This document shows, one piece after another, positions 7,625-14,349 of a DNA stretch of 16,120 bases (its first letter is position 1; every line of letters begins with the position of its first letter). The DNA lies in assembly GCA_937927665.1 (NCBI GenBank), contig CALBRY010000391.1, positions 1 through 16,120 of the forward strand, written 5' to 3'. This stretch comes from an uncultured Chloroflexota bacterium (lineage in GTDB: Bacteria > Chloroflexota > Anaerolineae > Aggregatilineales > Phototrophicaceae). The notes beneath the pieces are model-generated. The model was given only the letters and a program-made list of their open reading frames with translations. It was not told where the DNA came from and made no database searches. Both the position numbers and the translations under genes were made by a program.

Positions 7625-7680
7625 AGCTAACCTCTAGAAATTTGAATGTGAGCGCAAGAGCATAAAGCATCAATGCAGAG

Positions 7681-7723
7681 ACGCAAAGGAAGAAAGCGGT
7701 TTGGCGACTTCGCACCTTTGCGT
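7681..7723. repeat. AACGCAAAG inverted-repeat element, copy C
   Basis: A 43-bp element with perfect 9-bp ends ACGCAAAGG (7681-7689) and CCTTTGCGT (7715-7723), and a short inner GAA/TTC pairing. It lies in the divergent intergenic region between the DMT permease and rbsK, where it overlaps the space in which promoters of both genes should be. Related to the copies at 4453-4507 and 5656-5711. Confidence 0.65.
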
Positions 7724-7775
7724 TAATGTCCGCTTTTATTCGAATTTGCGGTCAATTCTTTTCAATGGAGCTTTT

Positions 7776-8711
7776 ATGAACCCGCCCACAATAGCCGTCG
7801 TCGGCAGCATCAATGTCGATCTGGTTGCGCGTGTCCCGCGTATTCCCGCCCCCGGTGAAACGCTGCTCGGCAGCGATCTTGTCACGACGTTTGGCGGCAA
7901 AGGCGCAAATCAGGCGGTGATGGCGGCGCGTCTCGGCGCGCATGTGTTTATGGTTGGCAAAATCGGCGCGGACAGCTTTGGCAGTGATGTACTCGCCAAT
8001 TTTGCCCGCGAAGGCGTGGATACGACCTACTGCTTGACGACAGATCGCCCAACAGGTGTTGCGCTGATCAGCGTGGCAGAATCGACCGGACAGAATACGA
8101 TTGTTGTCACGCCGGGAGCAAATGCCGCTGTCACGCCGGAAGCGGTGCGCGCCGCTCATCTCGCCATCGAAGCGGCGGGCGCGGTGATGTGCCAGCTCGA
8201 AATTCCGACGAGCGCCACGCTGGAGGCATTTCGCATGGCGCGGGCGAAATCAGTACCGGCAGTGACGATCTTCAATCCGGCTCCGGCAGTCGCATTCCCG
8301 CCCGAACTTCTCCCTCTGTGTGATGTGATCCTGCCGAACGAACACGAAGCGGCGCAGATCGCCGGAATGCCGCCGATCCATTCGATTGAGGATGCGGTCA
8401 CGGTCGGGAAGGCGCTCCAGCAGCGCGGCGTGAAAAATGTCGTGATCACGCTCGGCAGCAGGGGCGCGCTCTTGATCGACGAAGCGGGCGAAACGGCGCA
8501 TCTTCCGGCGGAAAAGGTCGAGGCGGTTGATACCGTCGGCGCGGGCGATGCGTTCGCGGGATCGCTGGCGTTCTTCGCGGCGGCGGGATTCGATCTACGC
8601 GACTCGATTCGGCGTGCTGTGGCGATTGCGACTCTCAGCGTGCTCAAACCGGGTGCGATGGCATCCTTCCCATTTGCGCGTGAGATTCAACATCTGCTGT
8701 CAAACAACTAG
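7776..8711 (+). CDS. rbsK: Ribokinase (PfkB family)
   Basis: A 311-residue protein, the usual ribokinase length. It phosphorylates D-ribose to ribose 5-phosphate with ATP, feeding the pentose phosphate pathway and nucleotide synthesis. Visible motifs are VVGSINVDLV (residues 8-17, with substrate-contacting D15), GGKGANQA (40-47), NPAPA, ILPNEHEA (PfkB central part), VITLGSRGALL, and the anion-hole/catalytic motif DTVGAGDAF (252-260, catalytic base D258). The ATG at 7776 is chosen because GGAG (7767-7770) lies 5 nt before it; an in-frame TTG at 7701 would put part of a repeat into the protein. No ribose transporter or rbs regulator is adjacent, though a nucleoside-type ABC importer starts 4 kb downstream. 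Other PfkB sugar kinases are similar, but the N- and C-terminal motifs favour ribokinase. Confidence 0.92.
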   Translation: MNPPTIAVVGSINVDLVARVPRIPAPGETLLGSDLVTTFGGKGANQAVMAARLGAHVFMVGKIGADSFGSDVLANFAREGVDTTYCLTTDRPTGVALISVAESTGQNTIVVTPGANAAVTPEAVRAAHLAIEAAGAVMCQLEIPTSATLEAFRMARAKSVPAVTIFNPAPAVAFPPELLPLCDVILPNEHEAAQIAGMPPIHSIEDAVTVGKALQQRGVKNVVITLGSRGALLIDEAGETAHLPAEKVEAVDTVGAGDAFAGSLAFFAAAGFDLRDSIRRAVAIATLSVLKPGAMASFPFAREIQHLLSNN

Positions 8712-8767
8712 GCACAAAAACGGGTAAACCGTTTCGCGCCCCATCTTTATTCGCTATTCTTTTGCAC

Positions 8768-8773
8768 TATAAT
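8768..8773 (+). promoter_or_regulatory. Consensus -10 element upstream of the beta-helix protein gene
   Basis: A perfect TATAAT at 8768-8773, about 57 nt before the TTG start at 8831. The -35 region is poor (CTTTAT at the 17-nt spacing), so the promoter may need an activator or be weak. Confidence 0.45.
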
Positions 8774-8781
8774 AAGTTATG

Positions 8782-8795
8782 GGTGGTCGTCCACC
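8782..8795 (+). other. Short hairpin in the 5' leader of the beta-helix gene
   Basis: GGTGG-TCGT-CCACC forms a 5-bp stem with a 4-nt loop, just after the expected transcription start from TATAAT. It could stabilise the message or be an operator; this is only a structural observation. Confidence 0.35.
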
Positions 8796-8817
8796 TCTGG
8801 TTCATCTGAACAACTTC

Positions 8818-8822
8818 AGGAG
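8818..8822 (+). promoter_or_regulatory. Shine-Dalgarno site that points to a TTG start
   Basis: AGGAG at 8818-8822 lies 8 nt before the in-frame TTG at 8831. It overlaps the alternative GTG at 8822, which therefore cannot use it. This decides the start of the beta-helix protein. Confidence 0.7.
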
Positions 8823-8830
8823 TGACCAAT

Positions 8831-11371
8831 TTGCGACTCAACCAACGCGCCTTCTTCGTAACAGCCCTTGCAGTCGCGCTCATCGTCATCACCGGCGCTG
8901 CCGCTGCACAACGTTTTCAACAGCCGGGGATTGACTGCCCTGCATTTGTTCAACAGGCGCTTGATGCGGTGGATACCGCGTGTAACCCGCTGGATCGCAA
9001 CAGTGCATGTTATGGCAACCGCCGCTTAATCGCCTCTTTTAGCACTACCCAAGCGGCGGATTTTTTCAGCCAAACCGCTGATCGAGCGCCGCTGACCCTC
9101 CTTACGTCAATCCGCACACTGCCCCTCAACCGCATGCTTGAGGAGTGGGGGATCAGCGTGCTCAGTTTGCAAGCGAACATGCCCGGCACGCTGCCCGGTC
9201 AAAATACGGTGTTCATGTTGATGGGTGATGCGTCGATTGAAAGCGCTGTTTCGCCGGATCAACTGCTGCCGGAATCGACTGCCGCACTTATGGTGAGCGC
9301 CGCCGAGCCGCTCGAACTGCATTTCTTCCCCTCGGATCAATCCGAAATTATCGGGACGCTGACCAATACGGCTGATTTACTCGCCGATGCGGTATCGACC
9401 GATAGGGTATGGGTACGTGTGGCTGATCCTGATGCGCCGCTGGTTGGATGGGTGCATTATGATCAATTGAGCGGCTCGCCCGATCTCGGTATGCTTCCGC
9501 AGATCGATCCAACAACACAGTTCACACCGATGCAGGCGTTTTATCTGCGTACCAGTGTGGGACGTATCGAATGCACAGAAGCGCCGAATACGCTCCTTGT
9601 ACAAGGACCGGAAGCGTTACAGGTACAAATTCAGGCGAACGGCGCGGATATTCGGATCGGTTCGACGATCCTGCTTGAAGTCGTGCCGATCGATCCTGCT
9701 TTGCTCGACATGCTGGAAGGTGGAGAAGAAGCGGCTTCTCTGCTGCGGGTGATCGTCATCGACGGCGAAGCGGTGGTCAACCCTGATACGCCGAATGAGC
9801 AGGTGATCCCCGCCGGACATACATCATTTACGTGTTTGACTCCGCTGGAAGGCGAGCATTACACCATCATTCCCGAATGCGGGTGGACGCTCCCTGAGCC
9901 GCTCACCGAGGATGAGCTTGCCCAGTATGCAGTGCTTGACGATTACACGCTGAATTATCCGATCACCCTGCCAGAAGGCGTGATCGCTACCGAAACGGCG
10001 ACAGCAACCGCCACAGACACGCGGGTACCGCTGCCCGGTATCAGCGTATTGGCGACGAATACGTCGATCCCAAGCGCGACCGCAACGGCGACACTCGTAC
10101 CCGTTTTTGATACAAATACTCCCGCGCCGCCTACCGACACATTTACACCAAGCGATACCCCGACGATCACAAAGACGTATACCGCGACAGCGACGCCGAC
10201 CAGCACCAGCACGGGGACAAATACCAGTACGGCGACCAGTACCAGCACAGGAACAAGTACCAGCACGGCGACCGCAACACCAACCGAAACCGCGACACCG
10301 ACAGAGGTTTTCACATCGACGCCGACCGATCTCCCGCTTGTCTGCGCGATCCCTGATCCCGTTTTAGATGGCACAGCGTTGATACAAGCGATCATCCATG
10401 CGAACGATGAAGCACTTTGCCCCGGCAAACAGACGATCAACTTGATCGGGACGGGTTCGTATGTGTTTTCGTCGGCAGTCTCTACGCTTTATGGACCGAG
10501 CGTGCTTCCGGTGATTTCGACCGACATCGAAATTCAAGGGTATAACGCGACGCTCATGCTGTCGGGGGCGAATATCGGGCGCATTTTCAGCGTTTCCACC
10601 TCTGGCATGCTGCATGTGTCCGGCGTCACTGTGAGCGGCGCGGGCGAATCGACCAGCGACGGTGGGGTGCTGTATAACGAGGGAACGACTCAGTTATCCG
10701 GTGTGAACTTCTACGCCAATACGCTGAGCGGCGCGCGTGGCGGCGCGATCAAGAATGCGGGATCGCTCATCCTCGAATTTTCGCGCTTTGACGGCAACGG
10801 CGCGTTAGAGGGCGGCGCGCTGTACAACATCGGCTCAGCTTATATCAACCGCTCGACGTTTTCCGGCAACTACGCCCAAGATCAAGCTGGCGCAATCTAC
10901 AATAGCGGCTCCGGTGTGATCACGATCACCAACAGCACCATCAGCGGCAACGTGGTTGTTGATGGCGTCAGCGGGGGTGTCCACAATACCAACGGCGCGG
11001 CGGGTTCAGTGACCTTGAGTTTCGTCACGATGGTGGATAACCAAGGTGCACATCTGGGCGGAACCTATTTCACACATCGCAGTACGCTGTTCTTCGGCAA
11101 TTTTATGCCGCAGTGTGCCGCCTCCAACATCATCAATGATGGGAGCAGCTATACGGATTCGAGCAGCGATGTGACATGCGGAGCAAGCACCAATACATTC
11201 ACATTCAACCCGTTCACCGGTTTCCCCGGTTGGTATCCGCTGACAGCGACAAGCATGGTTTTGGGAACATCGGATTGTTTAGCGGTTGGGGGTTCGGTGG
11301 TGATGATTGATCAACCCGGCAATACGCGCCCGACCAGCGGGTGCGATCCCGGCGCGGTTGAACTGCCATAA
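8831..11371 (+). CDS. Large exported modular protein with C-terminal beta-helix
   Basis: An 846-residue protein with a TTG start, chosen for the AGGAG site 8 nt upstream. Signal peptide: about residues 1-26 (ALAVALIVITGAAAA core). Next comes a Cys-containing domain with DCPAFVQQAL and RNSACYGNRRL, and later EEWGISVLSLQANMPGTLPG. I associate this N-terminal type with Chloroflexota surface proteins. An SH3-like part follows (about 155-215, VWVRVADPDAPLVGWVHYDQL), then a FecR-like beta segment (about 250-335, IVIDGEAVVN and IPAGHTSF). A Thr/Ser/Pro-rich linker covers about 386-501 and is likely extended and glycosylated. The last 340 residues form a right-handed parallel beta-helix with GGALYN, GGAIKN, GAIYNSGSG and NSTISGN repeats, ending in DPGAVELP, typical of choice-of-anchor Q proteins. 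No enzyme motif is evident, so surface adhesion or polysaccharide binding is the likeliest role. It is flanked by its own -10 element and a hairpin terminator, so it is probably monocistronic. Confidence 0.85.
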   Translation: MRLNQRAFFVTALAVALIVITGAAAAQRFQQPGIDCPAFVQQALDAVDTACNPLDRNSACYGNRRLIASFSTTQAADFFSQTADRAPLTLLTSIRTLPLNRMLEEWGISVLSLQANMPGTLPGQNTVFMLMGDASIESAVSPDQLLPESTAALMVSAAEPLELHFFPSDQSEIIGTLTNTADLLADAVSTDRVWVRVADPDAPLVGWVHYDQLSGSPDLGMLPQIDPTTQFTPMQAFYLRTSVGRIECTEAPNTLLVQGPEALQVQIQANGADIRIGSTILLEVVPIDPALLDMLEGGEEAASLLRVIVIDGEAVVNPDTPNEQVIPAGHTSFTCLTPLEGEHYTIIPECGWTLPEPLTEDELAQYAVLDDYTLNYPITLPEGVIATETATATATDTRVPLPGISVLATNTSIPSATATATLVPVFDTNTPAPPTDTFTPSDTPTITKTYTATATPTSTSTGTNTSTATSTSTGTSTSTATATPTETATPTEVFTSTPTDLPLVCAIPDPVLDGTALIQAIIHANDEALCPGKQTINLIGTGSYVFSSAVSTLYGPSVLPVISTDIEIQGYNATLMLSGANIGRIFSVSTSGMLHVSGVTVSGAGESTSDGGVLYNEGTTQLSGVNFYANTLSGARGGAIKNAGSLILEFSRFDGNGALEGGALYNIGSAYINRSTFSGNYAQDQAGAIYNSGSGVITITNSTISGNVVVDGVSGGVHNTNGAAGSVTLSFVTMVDNQGAHLGGTYFTHRSTLFFGNFMPQCAASNIINDGSSYTDSSSDVTCGASTNTFTFNPFTGFPGWYPLTATSMVLGTSDCLAVGGSVVMIDQPGNTRPTSGCDPGAVELP
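10205..10273 (+). repeat. Two-copy 36-bp in-frame tandem repeat in the Thr/Ser linker
   Basis: 10205-10237 and 10241-10273 match at 29 of 33 bases with an offset of 36 bp (12 codons). Both encode TSTG-T-(N/S)-TSTAT. Three of the four differences are synonymous. Slippage or unequal recombination in the linker is the likely origin. Confidence 0.7.
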
Positions 11372-11399
11372 GCGCATCGGCAGAGCAATCAGATTTTTG

Positions 11400-11422
11400 C
11401 AGAGGGGTATCTTACCCCTCTG
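11400..11422 (+). terminator. Perfect 10-bp hairpin after the beta-helix gene
   Basis: CAGAGGGGTA (11400-11409), loop TCT, TACCCCTCTG (11413-11422), located 29 bp after the stop codon. It is followed by TTGATTCT, a short imperfect T-tract, so it is probably an intrinsic terminator of moderate strength. Confidence 0.6.
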
Positions 11423-11496
11423 TTGATTCTCGGATCAATTGCACAAGGGGATTGCACCGTGCTGATGATAGGGTGAACATTAAAAGCAAGTAGTGC

Positions 11497-11502
11497 GAGG
11501 AG
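11497..11502 (+). promoter_or_regulatory. Shine-Dalgarno site of fbp
   Basis: GAGGAG lies 5 nt before an in-frame TTG (11508) and 11 nt before an ATG (11514). It rules out the GTG at 11493, which precedes it. Spacing favours TTG and codon preference favours ATG; they differ by two residues. Confidence 0.6.
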
Positions 11503-11513
11503 TACCTTTGTTT

Positions 11514-12584
11514 ATGCAGACTTCCAAGATTTACACGATTGAGCGTTTTCTTCTGGAGCAGCAGTCGCATTACCCGAACGCGACTGGCGAACTCACCCGT
11601 ATTCTTTATGATTTAGCGCTGGCGGGAAAAATGATCTCCCGTGAAACGCGACGCGCCGGGTTAGGTACGCTGTTGGGAGCGGCGGGAACAGAAAACACCT
11701 ACGGCGAAACGCAGCAAAAATTGGATGTTTATGCCGATTCGCTGATTTTTAAGCTGAACGATCACACACAGCGGTTGTGTGCGATGGCAAGCGAAGAACA
11801 CGAAGAAATTCTGACGATCCCGCCGCATTTCGGCGCGGGGAAATATGCGCTGCTGTATGATCCGCTCGATGGCTCGAGCAATATTGATGTCAATGTGAGC
11901 GTCGGGACGATTTTTGCGATTCATCGGAAGGTTTCGACCGGGGAAAAAGGCACGCTGGAAGATGTGCTGCAAAGCGGACGCACGCTGGCAGCGGCGGGAT
12001 ACATGATTTACGGCAGCAGTACGATGATGGTCTACTCGACCGGGCAGGGTGTACACGGGTTCACGCTCGACCCGACGATTGGTGAATTCCTGCTCAGTCA
12101 CCCGGATATTCGTATTCCGAGTCCGCCCGTGTTTTACAGCGCAAATCAAGGCAACGAAAAATTCTGGACGCACGGCGTCCGCCGCTTCACACGCTGGTTA
12201 CAGGGAATCGATGGGGAAGGCGGAAAACCGCTCAGTCAGCGTTATATTGGCTCGTTGATCTCAGATTTTCATCGCAATCTATTACAGGGCGGTGTGTTTT
12301 TCTATCCCGGCGATATGAAGAAAGCGCGTCACCCGTATGGCAAACTGCGGCTTCTGTTCGAAGCACAAGCGATGGGATTTATCGCGGAGCAAGCGGGCGG
12401 TTATGCATCCGATGGGATCGGGAATGTATTGGATGTGCAGCCGCATCAGCTTCACCAATGCACGCCGCTGTTTGTCGGCAATCGGGAACTGGTTGAACAG
12501 GCGGAAAAGTTTATCGCGATGCACGATCAAGATTGGATCAATACGTTCCGCCCGTATCGGGATGGCGTAACACAGGAAGTATGA
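11514..12584 (+). CDS. fbp: Fructose-1,6-bisphosphatase, class I
   Basis: A 356-residue protein (358 if TTG 11508 is used), close to the normal class I length. It hydrolyses fructose 1,6-bisphosphate to fructose 6-phosphate in gluconeogenesis, in the cytosol and Mg-dependent. Motifs: GELTRILYDLALAGKMIS near the N-terminus, the metal site DPLDGSSNID (116-125), the segment YGSSTMMVYSTGQGVHGFTL, the YSANQGN stretch, and the substrate-binding block GKLRLLFEAQAMGFIAEQAG. In the last block the usual E-C-N-P-M reads E-A-Q-A-M (residues 283-287), so the conserved proline of the family signature is replaced by Ala. This is probably tolerated since all the metal ligands are intact. The gene stands alone between two perfect hairpins (11400-11422 and 12620-12646) and is likely monocistronic. 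Confidence 0.95.
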   Translation: MQTSKIYTIERFLLEQQSHYPNATGELTRILYDLALAGKMISRETRRAGLGTLLGAAGTENTYGETQQKLDVYADSLIFKLNDHTQRLCAMASEEHEEILTIPPHFGAGKYALLYDPLDGSSNIDVNVSVGTIFAIHRKVSTGEKGTLEDVLQSGRTLAAAGYMIYGSSTMMVYSTGQGVHGFTLDPTIGEFLLSHPDIRIPSPPVFYSANQGNEKFWTHGVRRFTRWLQGIDGEGGKPLSQRYIGSLISDFHRNLLQGGVFFYPGDMKKARHPYGKLRLLFEAQAMGFIAEQAGGYASDGIGNVLDVQPHQLHQCTPLFVGNRELVEQAEKFIAMHDQDWINTFRPYRDGVTQEV

Positions 12585-12619
12585 CTTAAGCGAAAACCGC
12601 CGCAGTTTCGATTGAAAAT

Positions 12620-12646
12620 CCCGGCAGGAGGCGAGATCCTGCCGGG
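12620..12646 (+). terminator. Perfect GC-rich hairpin after fbp
   Basis: CCCGGCAGGA (12620-12629), 7-nt loop, TCCTGCCGGG (12637-12646), 35 bp after the fbp stop. The tail TTGGATTA is only weakly T-rich, but the stem is strong. It probably ends the fbp transcript ahead of the ABC operon promoter. Confidence 0.65.
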
Positions 12647-12699
12647 TTGGATTAGATCGCGCGCACATGTTTTTAGACGCTCCACAATTGTTAACACTT

Positions 12700-12729
12700 T
12701 TGGCGTTTGAACCCCGCCTCACCTATACT
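12700..12729 (+). promoter_or_regulatory. Predicted promoter of the ABC importer operon
   Basis: TTGGCG (12700-12705), 18-nt spacer, TATACT (12724-12729), with the ATG at 12764. Just upstream are the overlapping palindromes ACAATTGT (12684-12691) and GTTAAC (12690-12695), which could be part of an operator. Consensus-based call only. Confidence 0.45.
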
Positions 12730-12763
12730 TGACCCATTATGTTAAGGGAAAAGAGGGCGGACA

Positions 12764-14341
12764 ATGACGAATGGCGGATCCCCCCCGGAACGCCCGATTG
12801 TGCTGGAAGTACGCGGTTTAACGAAACGTTTCCCCGGCGTACTCGCCAACGATCATATTGATCTGAAACTGCAAAAAGGCGAAGTGCTCGGGCTTTTGGG
12901 CGAAAACGGAGCGGGCAAAAGCACGCTCATGAACCTGATCTACGGCTTGTACCAGCCGGATGAGGGCGAAATTCTTGTTAACGGCAAACCCGTAACCATT
13001 CATGATCCCAACGATGCGATCAAATTGGGGATCGGGATGGTGCATCAGCATTTTCAACTGGTGCCGGTGCTTTCGGTGACAGAAAATATTATGCTCGGCA
13101 ACGAGTCGGTACGCGGGTTATTCCTTGACCGCCGCACCGCCCGGAAGCGTATTCTTGAGATTGCCGAACAGTACGGGTTATCGGTCAATCCCGATGCGCT
13201 TGTACAAGACCTTCCGGTCGGCGTTCAGCAGCGTGTCGAGATCATCAAGGCGCTTTACCGCCGCGCGGATATTCTGATTCTGGATGAGCCGACTGCCGTT
13301 TTAACCCCGCAAGAAACCGAAGGCTTATTCGACATTATGCGGACGCTGGTTGAACGCGGCGTCAGCATTATTTTCATCAGTCACAAACTTAAAGAAGTGC
13401 TGACGATTTGCGACCGGATCAACGTTCTGCGCGGCGGACGTGTCGCGGGATCGGCTGACCCGCACACATCGACCGAAGAAATGCTCGCCGCCGCGATGGT
13501 GGGGCGCAGTGTACTGCTTCAGGTCGATAAGATCGCCTGTTCTCCCGGTGAGCCAACTCTCTCGATACGTGATCTGGTCGTCAAGGATGATCGCGGCTTA
13601 GATGCTGTGCGCGGCGCATCGCTCGAAGTATGTGCTGGCGAAATCGTCGGGATCGCGGGTGTACAGGGTAACGGGCAAACCGAACTCGTCGAGGCGATCA
13701 CCGGACTGCGGCGGAGCCTCAGCGGTCATGTGCGGATCGAAGGGGTTGACCTGACGAATGCCAGCCCACGCCGGATCACCGAAGCGGGGATTAGTCATGT
13801 GCCGGAAGACCGCCAGAAGAACGGCATGGTCTACGCCTTCCCCGTGCGCGATAACCTTTCGCTTCAGCAGTACTACGAGCCGCCCTTCGCCAAAGGTATC
13901 CTGACAGACGCGCAAGCTGTCGATGAATACGCCGAAAAACTGGTCGAAAAGTTTGACGTTCGCACCCCCGGCATTTATACGCGCATGGGATCACTGAGCG
14001 GCGGTAACCAGCAGAAAACGATCATCGCACGCGAACTTTCACGCGATTGCAAGGTGTTGATCGCCGCCCAACCGACGCGCGGACTCGATGTCGGTTCGAT
14101 TGAGTTTATCCATAAACAGATCGTGCGAATGCGCGATAACGGGACAGCCGTGCTGCTGGTTAGTGCCGAACTTGACGAGATTCTTTCGCTCAGTGATCGG
14201 GTCGCGGTCATGTTTGGCGGGCGCATCGTCGCAATTCTGCCCATCGAAGAAGCGGATCGCAGTACGGTCGGCTTGTTGATGGCGGGCGTCAAAAAAGCGT
14301 CATCGGCGGATGTGCAGGAACTCCCTAAGGTGGAGAAGTAG
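12764..14341 (+). CDS. ABC importer ATPase, tandem NBDs, sugar/nucleoside (NupO/YufO-like) type
   Basis: A 525-residue protein with two fused nucleotide-binding domains, as in importers of ribose-type sugars and of nucleosides that use BMP/PnrA-like binding lipoproteins. First NBD: Walker A GENGAGKST (46-54), the distinctive GIGMVHQHFQLVPVLSVTEN stretch around the Q-loop, signature LPVGVQQRVEI, Walker B ILILDEPTAVLTP. Second NBD: degenerate Walker A GVQGNGQT (299-306, no Lys, normal for this family), HVPEDRQKNGMVYAF, signature LSGGNQQK (411-418), Walker B-like VLIAAQPTRGLDVGS. The MVHQHF and QPTRGLDVGSIEFIHK features favour the nucleoside branch over RbsA. The ATG has AGAGGG 6 nt upstream. 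The permease gene follows after 8 bp, so translation is probably coupled. The binding protein is not in the window. Confidence 0.92.
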   Translation: MTNGGSPPERPIVLEVRGLTKRFPGVLANDHIDLKLQKGEVLGLLGENGAGKSTLMNLIYGLYQPDEGEILVNGKPVTIHDPNDAIKLGIGMVHQHFQLVPVLSVTENIMLGNESVRGLFLDRRTARKRILEIAEQYGLSVNPDALVQDLPVGVQQRVEIIKALYRRADILILDEPTAVLTPQETEGLFDIMRTLVERGVSIIFISHKLKEVLTICDRINVLRGGRVAGSADPHTSTEEMLAAAMVGRSVLLQVDKIACSPGEPTLSIRDLVVKDDRGLDAVRGASLEVCAGEIVGIAGVQGNGQTELVEAITGLRRSLSGHVRIEGVDLTNASPRRITEAGISHVPEDRQKNGMVYAFPVRDNLSLQQYYEPPFAKGILTDAQAVDEYAEKLVEKFDVRTPGIYTRMGSLSGGNQQKTIIARELSRDCKVLIAAQPTRGLDVGSIEFIHKQIVRMRDNGTAVLLVSAELDEILSLSDRVAVMFGGRIVAILPIEEADRSTVGLLMAGVKKASSADVQELPKVEK

Positions 14342-14349
14342 AGGCATTC

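Noticed and set aside
7701..7775. N-terminal extension of ribokinase from TTG 7701
   Set aside because: It would translate part of a repeat element and lacks a ribosome-binding site; family motif and GGAG support ATG 7776.
8718..8734. Hairpin AAACGG-GTAAA-CCGTTT after rbsK
   Set aside because: Only six base pairs, AT-rich ends and no T-tract after it; too weak to call a terminator.
9955..10440. 161-codon minus-strand frame, Val-rich
   Set aside because: It is the antisense of the Thr/Ser-rich linker; ACN/GCN codons read backwards as Val/Gly/Arg codons. No start signal and no domain.
12764..14341. Missing Lys in the second Walker A of the ABC ATPase as a possible defect
   Set aside because: A degenerate Walker A in the second domain is normal in this family of tandem-NBD sugar/nucleoside importers.
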